DNA of 64,000 nt from Sarcomyxa edulis (lineage: Eukaryota; Basidiomycota; Agaricomycetes; Agaricales; Mycenaceae): positions 1,426,001 through 1,490,000 of the forward strand of contig QUOL01000009.1 in assembly GCA_009761415.1 (NCBI GenBank), written 5' to 3'. The notes below the pieces were generated by a model. It ran no database searches. It was given only the letters and a program-made list of their open reading frames with translations, and was not told the origin of the DNA. The first letter of the stretch is position 1, and each line of letters begins with the position of its first letter. The position numbers were made by a program, and so were the translations under genes. Of the stretch, positions 34,414-47,600 are shown in pieces.

Positions 34414-35339
34414 ATGTCTACAGCCTCGACGGCACCAAAAATGTAACCCTTCTCCCTCTTCTTCTGTCTCGAACCATTCTGAGGCTTGTTCTGGACGCAT
34501 CAGGGCCAACGTATTCGTAAGTGCTTTGTTCACGGCTGACCTGCGAGATGAGGCGTTAATCGTTTCTCTAGTTCGATATTGCCATGGATGCACGACCATC
34601 TGGTCGTATAGTCTTCAAGTTATACGGTACAGCCCTTCTCACACGTCACGCGCCATGTCCTGAAGGTCTCTTTCTCAGACGAAGCAGTGCCCAAAACCGC
34701 AAAAAATTTCAGGGAGTTGGCAACAGGACAGCACGGATTCGGGTATGCAGGAAGTAGCTTCCATCGAATCATCCCAAACGTGAGTTCTCAGCACGTCGGT
34801 CATTGTAGTCGTACTCATATGTTCAAAATATCTCGAAGTTTATGCTTCAAGGAGGAGACTTCACACGTCATAATGGCACCGGTGGAAAGTCGATCTACGG
34901 TGAAAAGTTTGCTGGTGAGTGCTTGTGACATGTATCTCTCCACTATCGTCTTTGCTCACCGTCGCCCTTGAAGATGAGAATTTCAAGATGCGGCATAGCA
35001 AAGCGGGTCTTCTCTCCATGGCCAACGCTGGCGCCAACACAAATGGATCTCAGGTACGCGATTACCGTCTACGTATTTTGAAGCCCTCTCATCGTGTATT
35101 TCATGCTTCAGTTCTTCATCACAACCGTAGTAACTCCATGTACGCATATTTCATTTGCCTCCTCATACGTTTCGTTCCTCATGTATCTATCACCAATAGG
35201 GCTCGATGGAAAACACGTTGTGTTCGGTGAAGTTGTCGAAGGCATGGACATTGTCAAGAAAATCGAAGCCACCGGCTCGCCAAATGGAATCCCAAAAAGC
35301 AAAGTCACCATTACGGCGTCTGGTACCGTTACCGTTTGA
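34414..35339 (+). CDS. CPR1: Cyclophilin A-type peptidyl-prolyl isomerase
   Basis: Catalyses cis-trans isomerisation of X-Pro bonds; no signal peptide, so cytosolic or nuclear. The model starts at ATG 34414 (MSTASTAPK), and an intron at 34443-34503 splits the next ATG. A 13-nt exon (34504-34516) then completes MANVF, joined to [18 protein letters not shown]. Catalytic and cyclosporin-site residues are all present: Arg in SSFHRII, Phe/Met/Gln in NFMLQGGDF, Ala-Asn in [15 protein letters not shown], and Trp and His in [12 protein letters not shown]. The Trp codon is itself split by an intron. The end is [12 protein letters not shown]. Length is typical of the family apart from a nine-residue N-terminal extension. 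The symbol follows the yeast cytosolic orthologue. Confidence 0.92.
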
Positions 35340-36009
35340 TTGATATCTACATGTAATGGTCATGTTTTTTCCTATTTTCCCTGGAGGTTCTTTCATAAAA
35401 TGATCATTTCCTGAAAAAGGCTCAAGCGCTCAAAGGCTCGTCGGTTTCCCGTATGCATTGTGTGCCACCAAGGACATTGGGTATTATCGCCGCCTTTTGA
35501 CTAGGTCTACCCACCTGATTCAATCGAGGTTGCCTTCTGTATCGCTTGGGTGTCGTCGTTGTCATCTGCCCTTCTTACGAAGCCAGTGGGCATGATCCGT
35601 CGTGCAACGCTCGTCGAGTGAAAGAATAAGTGCGTATTACGTTCAAGGTGCGTTCGCACAAGTTCCGTAAATTCATACAACGTCCCCCATGAGCAGTCAG
35701 CAGTCAGCTGCGGCTACGTTACCGGAATGGTCGTGGAAGTGAACATGAACGCCGAGGATCTACGATGTTTTCTTCGCGAGGATATATTGACATCCTTTAG
35801 GTCAGATTCCTCGGATGGACCTTGGACCTTGGTCATTTTCACCTTCATCTTGAACTTCTATTATTTGATTGACATTTAATAGCACTACAACTCAACATAC
35901 CCGATCAATTGAACACCGAACCCATGGACACCTATACCTCAATATCAATCTCAACAATCTCAATATTCGACGTGTCTTTCTGCACTTGTGATCTCCATCC
36001 CATGTTCTA
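35340..36009. other. Intergenic, about 670 bp
   Basis: 3' region of cyclophilin followed by non-coding sequence. Nothing further is supported. Confidence 0.4.
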
Positions 36010-37320
36010 ATGCTACCTGATGATGAGATGGATTTCCTTCTCTCGTCAAATGAACGGCCACCCATCGAAACAGAAACAGACGACTGAGATTACGTGCGTA
36101 TATTCTCTGGTGCATCTGTCTTGTCTTTCCGCACGTCCGATGATCCCCACACTTCATCACACTCAGGTTCTCCTACTACCGATGCGTATGGGATCAATTG
36201 GCAGTATCTGAATCTGACTGAAAAGTACGATTTACTCTATGCCGCAAGTAATTCAGCCCTTTCCCTGGTTCAATGTTCTGAGCATGTCCCACAATCTGTA
36301 GACATCGAATATATAGAGCAGAACTCCGGCATAACGTCGCGCTAAATTATAATATCGATAACGATATGGTTTGGCATTTAGACGCCCGTTCTCGTACTCT
36401 TGCCACATGCTCTCCAGGGTCTATCTCACCTCGTGTATCTGTATCTGCCTTGTCCAAAATCCACGAGCGCGGCCTTCTTTCTAGATCTTCCTCATCTGCA
36501 TCCGTGGCTATCGTCGGGTCAATTCGATAGTCATCCGGACCGTCTCTTTATCAATTCGTCTCTAATGGGCTATGTTGGCGTGTATGAATCGATGCAGTCT
36601 ATTCCCTCCTCCAGTGGACTGACAGAGGTCCGGAGAATTCTCAACCAGAGCGTACGGAGTGCCTTCCTGAGTTCACTGACAATGCCTAATCCGTCTTCTC
36701 TCTCCGACGAGCGTCTCTCCTGCCGTCACGCTCTCTCGAGTCAAGGTCGACGAAATTAATACTTATATCACAAAGTCTCATCAAGCCATTTCAGTAAACA
36801 TATTCTACTCAGGCTTGTGGTCATTCGCGAAGGAGTCGAAGCCAAGCTACGGTCTAGTGAGTTGGTACTTTTAAATCTGAGAGATGCAACCTTTTCATTT
36901 CTCTTTTGGCAGTAGTCCCATTCGCTCGTCATCGAACATCGCAGACTGGTCAATGATGGTATCTCTGAAGACAAGCTCCACGACCAGACGATAACTCACC
37001 GCCTGAACCATGAGGCCCTAGTACTCGACAACAACGTCCAGACCTCACCTGGTCGGAAGACCTGTCGAGGAATATCTCATTCAGGAGGTCCAGATTACCT
37101 CTTTCTCTCCACTGAAGTTGTTTTCCTTCGCTGTGGTTCGACAGAAGAACGTCGTGTGCCTTGATGCTATCGTCTCTCCAAACAACTACTAATCTTGGAG
37201 AGACATCTCCGGGCAGCCTGATCTTACATTAACACGCGCTGAATCGATCATCACGATTACTGACCAGATAGCAGCACGAACCGTCCTGTGTTCGTCAGTC
37301 ACAGGCGCATAGGTCCAATG
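36010..37320 (+). pseudogene. Decayed gene, family not recognised
   Basis: Consecutive protein-like stretches run along the plus strand but switch frame or hit stops. MLPDDEMDFLLSSNERPPIE… meets TGA near 36087 and continues as YVRIFSGASVLSFRTSDD…NLTEKYDLLYAASNS. After a frame change comes NYNIDNDMVWHLDARSRTL…SVSALSKIHERGLLSR, then LMGYVGVYESMQSIPSSSG, VKVDEINTYITKSHQAISVN, EEYLIQEVQITSFSPLKLFS and finally WRDISGQPDLTLTRAESIIT up to a stop near 37311. Order and composition fit one former protein of about 400 residues. Some breaks may be introns, but in-frame stops (for example TAA just before WRDISG) and repeated frame changes suggest decay. No homologue is recognised. Confidence 0.45.
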
Positions 37321-37431
37321 TCGAAATGCCTCGATGCACACTTGGTCTAAATATGGCGATCAAACCTTACGAGTACACTCTCATGACTGCGATGATTACT
37401 CCTCTCGTTCGTTCACCATCCTCGACAAACT

Positions 37432-39272
37432 ATGACACGGCGTCGCAGCATCGCAGTCCTCAATGCCCCTCCCATCTTGCGACATCTGTTTCGGAGACGA
37501 TATTCTCAGGATCTGCCACAGTCTTTGTTATGCCTACTTCCCAATGATGTACTTCTCGAAATAGCGGACTGGCTAAGCGCCTACCCAGATTTACTTGCGT
37601 TGACTTCTTCGGTAAGAAGCAGGCCTCTGATTCATGCATTTGTCCTGTGTTACTGATATCCCATTGCCAGTCTTCGCGTCTATACTATGGCCTTTTGCCT
37701 AAACGATACCACACCGTCGTCATCACGCTGAACTCGAAACGAATCCCTATCTCTCAATACATCCTGTTCCACCCTATAATTGCGCAGCATGTTCAGAAGA
37801 TAGTCGTATCGCCTGACTGGTACCGAAAGCAGAACTTTCGTACCGCACCAAAAGCGCAGGAGGAGATGACAGCAGCTCGACTCATCAGAGACTCTGCTAA
37901 CGCGACCAATCTTCGATCGTTGCATACACTTGTTTGGAGGGGGCTGCATGCTCCTCTGGATGATATGTGGCTTGCTCTGCAAACTTCGTGAGTATCTTGT
38001 GCTCATCGTATGCCTTCTTAGATGACGTTCTGAGTCCAATGTCGACCAACAAGATGTCCCCATTTGAAGCACGTCACGACAGTCGTTCACCCGACAATTA
38101 CTCCTTACCATTGTTTTGTATGTCTTTATCCTTTTGTCTATTTCATCGATTGATGTCTCGGTCCAGTTGCACGAGTTCAACGATCTGCATAGCTTTTCGA
38201 TGAGACTTGTCAGTAATCCCGATCCTCAGACGCAATTGATGCCTTCTCGAGCGTCTCCAAGGTCAGACTCTATTAATCCACAGGAGGCGTCAATTCACCC
38301 ACTATGTCGCATGCTATGTCGCTGCACAGAGTTGCGTGAGCTTTCTCTCGAAGGAGGAGGCTTGCCGGATTGGGATGGTTCTTTCGAAAACTTATTATTA
38401 TCTTTTCTCTCGGCTTCGTCTGGGACCAGTACGCACTGGCCACATCTCCGTCACTTTGCCTTCGAGCATCTGGGCTGGAGGTCACTTTTGTCCCCATTTC
38501 TTGACGCTCACTCCTCTCAACTCGCGTCCATGTCGTTGCTGCCCTGGGAGAACATGCGAAGCGTCGTGAGACTCGAAGACATTCCATCGTTTACGCTCGG
38601 ATTATCTACTTATTCTGGACCGTACCACTTGATCCCGAGAGTATTGGACCCATCATCGGTCACCAGCTTGAATCTCGAGACCACGATCCTTCCTTCGGAT
38701 TCAACGTTCTATTCTACCACTTTTGCTCCGTTTGGAAAAACTCTTACGAGCCTTGCTATCTGGTGTAGCGCACCAGACCTCAAGGACCTCCAGTTCATAC
38801 TCGCCGTATGTCCTGTATTGAATCATCTGGAACTCTCATACTGTGGAGTACCATTCAAGTTCGTAAGTGATCACGACTCTCACCAGTAGTTCCGTTGATT
38901 TCCACTCACACGACTCATCCAAAGACGAAATTCTGCAAGATTTTTCAAGAGTCTCATCTCTCGCAGCTGGCGAGCTGCACATTGAAGCTGCGCGAAGAAG
39001 ATCTCGACCTGACAACAACGATGTCATGTCGGGCCATTGCAGTTCATATCCTCCGTGAAAATCTTACTCTTCAGCAGCTTAGAATAGAATACCGAAGGCA
39101 CGAGTATTACGGGTGGCAGATACATCGTTTGCGAGGGTGTGGACCGTTTCTGTTGGTGGGGATATATGAAGCGGATGCGTATGGAGCTAGACAGTGTATT
39201 CGGGCGCATGAAAGTAAGGTGAAGAAGAATGGAAGACATACCGTTATACGTTGTACGATACCTATTGACTGA
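37432..39272 (+). CDS. F-box/LRR-like protein
   Basis: Start ATG 37432 (MTRRRSIAVLNAPPILRHL...). The F-box-like segment is LPNDVLLEIADWLSAYPDLL followed, across an intron, by ALTSSSSRLYYGLLPKRYHT. LRR-like segments follow: NLRSLHTLVWRGLHAPLDD, CPHLKHVTTVVHP, CTELRELSLEGGGLPDWDG, HLRHFAFEHLGWRSLLSPF, TLTSLAIWCSAPDLKDLQF, LNHLELSYCGVPF. Four introns are needed (after LTSS, after LQTS, after YHCF and after PFKF), each with GT-AG borders. The end is VIRCTIPID at 39272. Probably a substrate adaptor of an SCF ubiquitin ligase, by analogy with the large F-box/LRR families of mushrooms. It converges on the beta-trefoil gene that ends only 146 bp away. Confidence 0.8.
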
Positions 39273-39417
39273 TGATACCCTAACATGATTTCCGATTGGC
39301 GTCAACACCTGGTAAGTGCATAAATATCAAGTTGTTTGAATCATAACGGTATCACGACCATATACAACCCGCAACGGGCCAGAAAATCAACCATGTCATA
39401 CGTTGCCATTGAGATTC

Positions 39418-42400
39418 CTAATACGCCTTGATGGACTCGAAAACCCACTAGTTTGGAGCCAATACAATGAGAGACCATAGACATCTGAGGGACAGGACTT
39501 ACTCTCTGCTGCGGAACGTCACACTTCTCCTTGAGCTGAACCTGTTCGGGCATTGGGATCAACGTCTAGAAGAACTTTCGCATGCATGCTGAGACGCACC
39601 TTGGTTCCATCAGCGACATTTCCGTCTGTGAGGTCAAGGTTCAAGTCGCAGTCTAATGCATCGTATGAAAGAATGAGTGTCGCACAGGTATGAGAAGCAT
39701 ATCGAAGTTTACCTTCGACGGACAGTCTGGAGATCCCGGATACAATGTCAAAGCCGTGTCTAAACCCGAAAAAAAAATGCTGCAATGTTACCTGAACGAT
39801 CCACCCTCGCGGTTTAGTACCCAGGCCGTAGGATTCCTTGTCACAGTTACAAAGCCCCCAGGAAGGCTTGCGTCTTGAGGAGGTCGTGAGAGATACAGCT
39901 GCAATCCCACATTCCGTACTATATATGCCGTCGGCTTTCCCGGGATTTGGGATATAGCCCACTAAAAGGAGCTAAAGAGCAGGTTTTGAAAAATAAGAAG
40001 TGGATCTTACGTGCTGGCTTAAGTTTATACTCGCGGGGCTCCCAACAGCAGAGGGGTATTTCGAAGGGCCAGACCTAGATATATCCAAAAGAGTTCCACT
40101 TGCAACGTTGCGCAAGACATAGTCGCCGAAGCTAGGGACCGATATTTAGCGATTAGGGTTCCGGTAGATTCTATGAATAACGCACAGAATAGACTCTGGT
40201 CCACGGCTAGGATTATTTACAGGCTCGAAAATGAACTACAGGGTAGTAGTTGCAGAAAAGCCTGTCCAAGTGACTACATATGCGTGCTTACCCGTTGTCT
40301 AGCATGAGCAGGATCTCCAAACCTCGGATAAAGTTCGACCTATAGACAGCTACTTCATGGGCAATGAAAATCTACCGAATGGACAGGTATTTACCCTTGC
40401 ATTTGGCTGATATCACCACAGTGAGTCTAAGCAAAACCGCGCGACATTGATCTGACTTACTGTGGGATCATTTCCCCGGACAGTGAAGCAGTAGCCTGTG
40501 GCTGGCAATTGAATACTAAGGTTTGCGATAATCAAAACATGCAAAGTACACCTAGAGTCTGACGACTCACATGAGCTGCGTCTCCGGCTGCCCGTCATAC
40601 TCTATCTGACGGATATCCCAGAGCTGAGGTTTGTCTCCGCCCTGAAGAACGGCATCGAGCTGGACATATCCTGATGTAGCGTAGCTGATAGGACATGATT
40701 CAGAATTACGTGCAGCGAAAAATGAGCTCATATGCACTCACGTTCCAGTCTTGAGATTTTCAATAACGTAGGTCTGAGATCTATGCTCGTAGGTGACAAT
40801 CCACTGCACGCAAGATGTTACAGGAAACGTAAGTTGAGCCCAAGCGACATACACCAAATTTACCTGTTGGTACAAACTTCCATCTGTATCGGATGCATTG
40901 ACATCTGGAGTAGAAACAAGTTTAGGGCCGTCCTCTTTGGGGCTCTTTGCCGCAGGAAGCAGAGTGATGAGGTTGTTGGTACCAACGTTGCGCAATCTAT
41001 ACTGCAGATATATACAGTCAATTTGGATTTATTTCGCCTCTTGTTCTTGTTAGAGCAATAACTTACCACTCCTTGTAACAGCGGAGGTATACTTCAAGTA
41101 ATAGAAGTCAGCACCAAGACAGATGAAGATGGACACAAGACTCACACAACAGGAGGTCTACCAATGTTGGTAGCTAGGAGACTTTGTAATCAGCATCTGA
41201 ACACCAGGACGGATACAGTAACGCAACGTACATCCGGTAGGAAACTCGATTGGTTCGAAGATCCACTGTCGGAAACAAAGGCAGAACCAAGCACGTTTGT
41301 GAATAAAAATGATGAAGAAAATCAATGAACAAACCCTTTGGTGAGAAAACAGTGGATATACTCTGTACCAGATCCCTATCTACGGAGAAAACTTGAGCAT
41401 CCGAGACTATCTAGATGCTAGAATATGGCCCTACCCAGCTTCCGGACTTTGGATCTTCCGATGACAGACCAACGATACGGTTGGTTTCAGGAATGTGAAT
41501 GCTACAATCAAGTCAGGGACGACTGGTCCGTCGAGAAAAAATGCAGAGGCAGCCTACGCAAAAAGTCCTTTTGTGGGTGTATCAAACTCTGCTTGCCTGG
41601 GAAGATAATCCATCGGTCAGAAGGTCTTGTCTCATGTGAGATATCTCCTACCTGATATCCCAATGTTGAGGTTGTGAGGCAGGTATCAAGCGTGAGGTGT
41701 CATTAGACGGTGAGCCGGATGCCAGGTATTTATTAGCTCCAACGTTCTTAAATGCGTGGCCATGAGAAGATGTCTAGTTTTGGAATCAAAATGTGATGTA
41801 TATACCAGGAAGTAAAACGTCCTGGAGGCGAGTACGAAGGTAATCTTCCACTGCAAATCCATAGATGAGACCCTAAGAGATGAAAGAAGACTATCCAACA
41901 TACCTGCTGGTAGAGATTGCCCTTGACTTCGGAAGTGGCGACCGCACATACACCATCATAATGCGTAGTAGGATCCGGCACTTCCTGAAATGCCATGAGA
42001 TACTTGGTAGACAGTGACCGGATGCGGTAAACTCCTGGGAGAACAATGCTTGGGTGTCTGCACAGATTGTGCGCATTTGTAAGGCAGGTGATGAGATAAG
42101 AAGAGACACGCACGTTATGAGCGGCGAGTAGATGGTAGCAGCCTTAGCGTTTGATACGTGATCAAATATACACTATGTGGGACGGTCTTCAGCAATCGAC
42201 AAAGGACATACGTGCGAGGTGAAAGAAGTCACGTCTTGCTCCGGGGAGCTTGCGTCATATTTTTCCCACATGACAATCTAAACAGGCGATTCTGGTAAGG
42301 AGAACTACGGAGGTGATGATACTCTGCGTACACGGTTGCTCGAAGGTGAATTACGATATAGATGCACGGTCATATCGACGTTTGGGACACGGAACCTATA

Positions 42401-42935
42401 ATGATGATCAGAGAGCCGTAGGCCTGCATTATTGATCGGGTATACCAAGCAACTCCTTGCGAACCGTGAAGAAATTGCCATTGTTGTGCTTTGGCACTTA
42501 GTCGGACGTTGCTGGACTTGTAACAGGGATACTCGCAGACGATATACATCCCTGTAGACACACTCTAATGCGTGGAGTATAAGTGATAGACTCTCGAGGC
42601 ACGAATGTTGTAGCGCACCTGAACAGTATACGTGTCGGACGCCAGAGTATGCGCCACGACCCACTGTCACGGTTCATTGTGAAGAGGTGAGTCATTTTGT
42701 AGCATTTATTCTCTATAACTTACCTGCTGTGCTGTGTCGTCGACGTTAGACTGGGGCTTAGACTGGATGATGAGGCCCTCCCCTATGATTGTCGACTCGG
42801 CCACAGTGAGCAGCGCTTGCTGTTCGTGTCGCCCTATTTGAATGCGGTACTGGATAGCTGGAACTGTGAGATGATCAAGTGTAGGGGGAAGACGAGTATG
42901 CGCACCGTGCCAGGCTTGATGAAGGGCTTAGACAT
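39418..42935 (-). CDS. Multi-beta-trefoil (ricin-B-lectin-like) protein, copy A
   Basis: A chain of about 20 short exons runs from ATG 42935 (MSKPFIKPGT; a second ATG precedes at 42938) to WVFESIKAY at 39418, roughly 740 residues. The protein is built of about 40-residue units, each with a Q-x-W-like signature or variant: YQQ|WKI, PQHWDIS, WIFEPI, YQQ|W, PQLWDIR, FIFEPV, QWAIS, TAWVL, QQR|WVF. Such units form beta-trefoils, so about four trefoils are likely. The fold is typical of carbohydrate-binding lectin domains; the ligand is unknown. No signal peptide is visible, so it is presumably cytosolic. Introns often fall just before the W, between units. A 14-nt exon (ACTGTCCGTCGAAG, about 39710-39724) is required to join FR to LSVED. 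Its paralogue lies 1.7 kb upstream in the same orientation. Confidence 0.8.
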
Positions 42936-42938
42936 CAT

Positions 42939-44608
42939 GCAACGTGAAAAGAGCTGCGAACAGATCAGAATGAAGATGTCGTTGAGTGGGCACAGATTTC
43001 TGAGACTTTATACGCACAGTGATGTACAAATCGACATTGAATAGAAGCAACTGTCAGGCTGAACATCGAGGATTCGAGATTGAGTTAAGCTTCTCCGGGA
43101 ATAGAAGAGCTCCGACCCTAAGATATTATCACACCGCAGGTTCTGGATGTGAACTGAGGCAGTTTCTAGAGCTCGGAGAGAATTTTGAGCCGTTCTGTCA
43201 TGAAGTGATATGTCCAAGAAACAGCATACCGAAAGAAACCAAGTCCTCCTAGTTTTGTTTTTGAGGAACGGATGAGTCCATCATACGGCTGTAGCAATCC
43301 AATTGAGAGTCTCATCAGCTGTGCGTTCAGCACCAATATCAAAGAGGTCTTCTTGTCACAAGCATTGGATGAAGGAATTGGTGCTCTCTGGGCCTCGTGT
43401 CTGAATGTCTGGGAAACGCAACGCACTATCACATCCCTGTACCCATCGAACGGCTCATTAGTATTCTAAAGTCTAGATCTTGAAGTCAAGTAGCCCTCAG
43501 TACAACAGAGTGAATGGATGCACTTGCGGGTAATCGGTGTTCCGAATACTAAGTGTAGATATCGTAGTTATTTTGGAGCATTCGTGATTTTGTAAACGGA
43601 CTTATCTTCCTGTATATTAATCTCTTTCGGGACTGGAGATGAGACTGAGACATACATTCTAGTGTTTTCTCATAAAGAAATAGATCTTGAGTCTTAGTAG
43701 GAAGCTGGAGTGAAAGAACCAGTAAGGCGAGAAAATTGAACAGAGAGGGCGCATTGACTAACCGTAGTGTACTACGCAGTGCAGGCAAAGCGTAGGGCTT
43801 CAGTCTCGATGGTGTCGGGTCACTAATGTTATATTCAGTCGCAGGAAGAGTACAGACAAACTGACTAGTCATTCTTGCTCGTTGTTGCCAGACACCCCGG
43901 CCAACTTCTAGTAGTAAATCACCTGGCACGCAACATTGAAGGGTGAGGATTGCGGAACTGTCAGACTCTCCTGCGGTCATTCCATAGTAATCCAGAAGAT
44001 GTTCTACAATTGCTAGATCATTTGCCTCGATTCCTTGTGGTCCGAGAAGATGTGAGTTTCATCGGTAAAGTACTGTGGTGGACGCTGTGGTGATGACTCC
44101 GTGTCACGTCCGAGATCGCCGAAGCATCGGCTGCATCGCCACTAGAACCGCTCCCTTGACGTCGGGCAACGGGAAATGATATTCTCTACGGTCTGGTTGC
44201 GCGTAAGGTCTCTCTTAGTATACATAGCTGGGATTGTGTATGCATTCTAGCTTACAAAATCTTGGTTTGACCCCAGTCAAAGTGTGGCAGTTCGATGTTT
44301 TTCGGACGGGCACCAAACCGGCTCACCTCCGCAATGTCGATCACGACCAAGATGCAACCAGGATCTTATCCAACGTCATGCATAGTGGATACTCTATAGC
44401 CCAATGCTATGAAAACATTGGAGCTTTGTCTCTCAACACCAAATCCTCGCTCTCTCGGCCAGCTGCCTCCAACAAGCTGCCAGAACTTAGTCTAGAGCAC
44501 GGGATTATCATATAGATGTGTTCATTTGCCAACCTCTATCCATGGAATCATGTAGCCTACAAGACATTCAAATACAAGTCAATGGTGATAGTGCTCGTAA
44601 CCCTGACC
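42939..44608. other. Spacer between the two beta-trefoil genes
   Basis: No trefoil exon is found here. A 143-codon minus frame (43549-43980) has a Leu-rich middle (NFLALLVLSLQLP), but no family resemblance and no splice partners. It may be a remnant or chance. Confidence 0.4.
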
Positions 44609-47600
44609 CTATGCACTGACGCGTTCAATCATCCACTAATCCAAAAGAAGTCCAAAGCAAACACGATGAGAAACCTCTTTGAATACAAAACTGAGGGACA
44701 ACGCTCACTTTCTGTTGCGCTACGTCATGCCTGCCTTTCAGCTGAACCTGCTTAAGATGTAGATCAACAGACCTTCAAACTTCCGCATGGGTGCTCATAC
44801 GCACCTTGGTTCCATCGACAACATTTCCGTCTGTGAGGTCAAGACTCAGCTCGGATTCTACGACATCGGAAGGTAAGTTGTACGCTGCCCAATTATGAAA
44901 GCAGGACACCGAAGCTTACCTTCGACGGATACTCTGGTGACCCACACAAGATTTCATTAGCTTTTCTTGAGCCGAAAAAAATGCTGGGGACATACCTGAA
45001 TGATCCATCTTCGCGGCTCAGTACCCAGGCCGTAGGGTTGGACGTCACAGTTACGAAGCCCGCAGGCAAATCCGCGTTTGATGGAGGACGTGAGAGATAC
45101 AGTCCCGATTGCACATTCCGTATGGTATGGGTTGTTGGTTTGCCCGGGATGTGGGATATCGCCCACTGCAAAGAGTCAAAAGCGGGTTTCAGGTAAGAAA
45201 ACAGAAACGTACGTGCTGGCTTAAGGTTGCACTCGCGGGTCTCCCGACAGCAGATGGATATTTTGGATGGCCAAAGCTGGATATATCCAAAACAGTCCCA
45301 CTTGCAATGTTACGCAAGACGTAGTCGCCGAAGCTGAGAAGAAATATTCAGCAGTACTTCAAATAGCCAGCTCGGCAATAAACGCACAATATAGAGTTGG
45401 GTCCACGACTGGGATTGATCACAGGCTCGAAAATGAACTATAGGCGTTGGTTATAGACATGTCTGTCCGAGTAACGGTTTATCGTTCTTACCCGTTGCCT
45501 TGTATCAATAGGAGCTCCGAACCGCGGATAAAGTCCGACCTAAATACTTCTAAGCCAACGGTAGAAAGCCGATCAGAGGAACGTACATTACCCTTGTATT
45601 CGGCTGTAATTGCTAAATTCAGCCTGAGCAATATTGCGCGACATCAGCTTGACTCACCGCAGAACTATTTCCCCAGACAGAAAAGCAGAAACCTGTGGCT
45701 GGCAATTGAATACTAGGATTTCAGAGGGTCAATGTCTGGGTAAACTCCACATGAATTGACAACTCACATGAGCTGGGTCTCCGGCTGCCCGTCATATTCA
45801 ATTTGACGTATATCCCAAAGCTGAGGTTTGGCTCCTCCCTGAAGAATGGCCTGATCGGCCAGAACATACATTGACGTAGCGTAACTGGGATGACAGAACC
45901 CAACGCTGAGAAGGTGAAGCAAAAACTCGAGCTTCTATACTCACGTTCCGGTCTTGACGTTTTCAATGACATACGTTTGAGACCTGTGTTCGTAGGTGAC
46001 AATCCACTGCAGGCGAGAAGTGTTGGGGCTCGTAAATCAAGTTGGAAAGACGTGAATCGAACTCGCCTGTTGGTATAGGCATCCATCTACATCTGATGCA
46101 TCGGCATCGGGGTTAGAAACAAGGTTAGGGCCATCCTCGTTAGAGTTTTGGGGCGCGGGAGGTAGAGTGACGAGGTTGTTTGTGCCAACATTGCGCAATT
46201 TATACTGAGAACATACGCAGTCAGTTCAAGTCCACTTCGGATTTGATGAAGTTATGTACCACTCCTTGTACCAATGGAGGTATACTTCAAGTGGTAGAAG
46301 TCAGCCGAGGAAAATAGAGACCTATATGGATATGATACTGACACGACAGGAGGCCTATCAATGTTGGAAGCTAGGCGATATCAAACATCAGTCCGAACAC
46401 CAGATCCAATCGATGCAACGTACAGCCAGTGGGAAACTGAATCGGTTCGAAGATCCACTATTGGGATCAGAGTCAGAAGCAAGCACGAGCGAAGTTCGAG
46501 AACGAACGAACCCTTTCTTGCGGCAAAAGCGGATACCCTCTGTCCCAGATCCCGATCTACGGTGAAGATTAAATTGAGCACACGAGAATGGATCTAGAGG
46601 CCGAAGTGAGTGTACCCAGCTTCCGGACACGGGATTATTTGATGCCAGATCAACAAGATGATTGGTCTCAGGAATGTGAATGCTATAATTACCAGGATGA
46701 GTAAACCGTTCCTGAAGAATCTGTGCGAGATAGCCTACGCAAAAAGTCCTTTTGTAGGCGAGTCGAACTCTGCTTGCCTGGTAGAATGATCAGGATGATG
46801 GTTCATCTCCCGCATTAACCATATCTCACCTGATATCCCAATGCTGAGGTTGGGAGGCGGGAATCAAGCGCGCGGCTGGAGCACTCGGTGGCACAGAAGT
46901 CAGATATTTATCGGCTCCAACGTTCTGGAAGACCGAGGCATGAGAGGATGATTGGTTGCAGATTAGGATGTAATGAGCGTACAAGGAGATAGAACGTTTT
47001 GGAGACGGGCACGTAGGTGATTTTCCACTGCAATTACATAGTCATTTCATGGAAAAGAGAGAGAAAGACATCTCACACACCTGCTGGTATAGATTGCCGG
47101 TGATCTCGGAAGTGGCAACTGCACATACACCAGGATAACCTGTGGTTGGAGGGTGCGGGACGTCCTCGAATGCCATGAGGTTTTTGGTAGACAGTGACCG
47201 GATGCGGTAAGTCCCCGGGAGTAGAACGCCGGGGTGTCTGCATGAACACAAATTATGTGCATGCGAGAGAGATTGAGAAAAGAAAAATTACGCACGTTAT
47301 GAGCGGCGAGTAGATGACAGCGGCCTTAGCGTTCGATACGGGATCAAATACACACTAAGGGTGACGGCGTCCGAGAGTTAGTCGAGACAATAACAGGAGG
47401 AAAGAAGATAATCTCACGTCTTGTTCTGGGTAGCCTGCAGCATACTTTGCCCACATGACGATCTGAATACAAGATTTTTATTTTGAAAGATGAAGAAGAT
47501 GAAGATGAAATGTGCATACACGACCGTTCGAAGGTGCATTGCCGTATAAGTGCACGGTCATATCGACGTTTGGGATACGGAACCTAGTTCAGTGATCATA

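Noticed and set aside
34184..34663. Long Arg-rich N-terminal extension of cyclophilin
   Set aside because: Splicing 34443-34503 gives the conserved MANVFFDI start; the long frame is mostly intron and upstream DNA.
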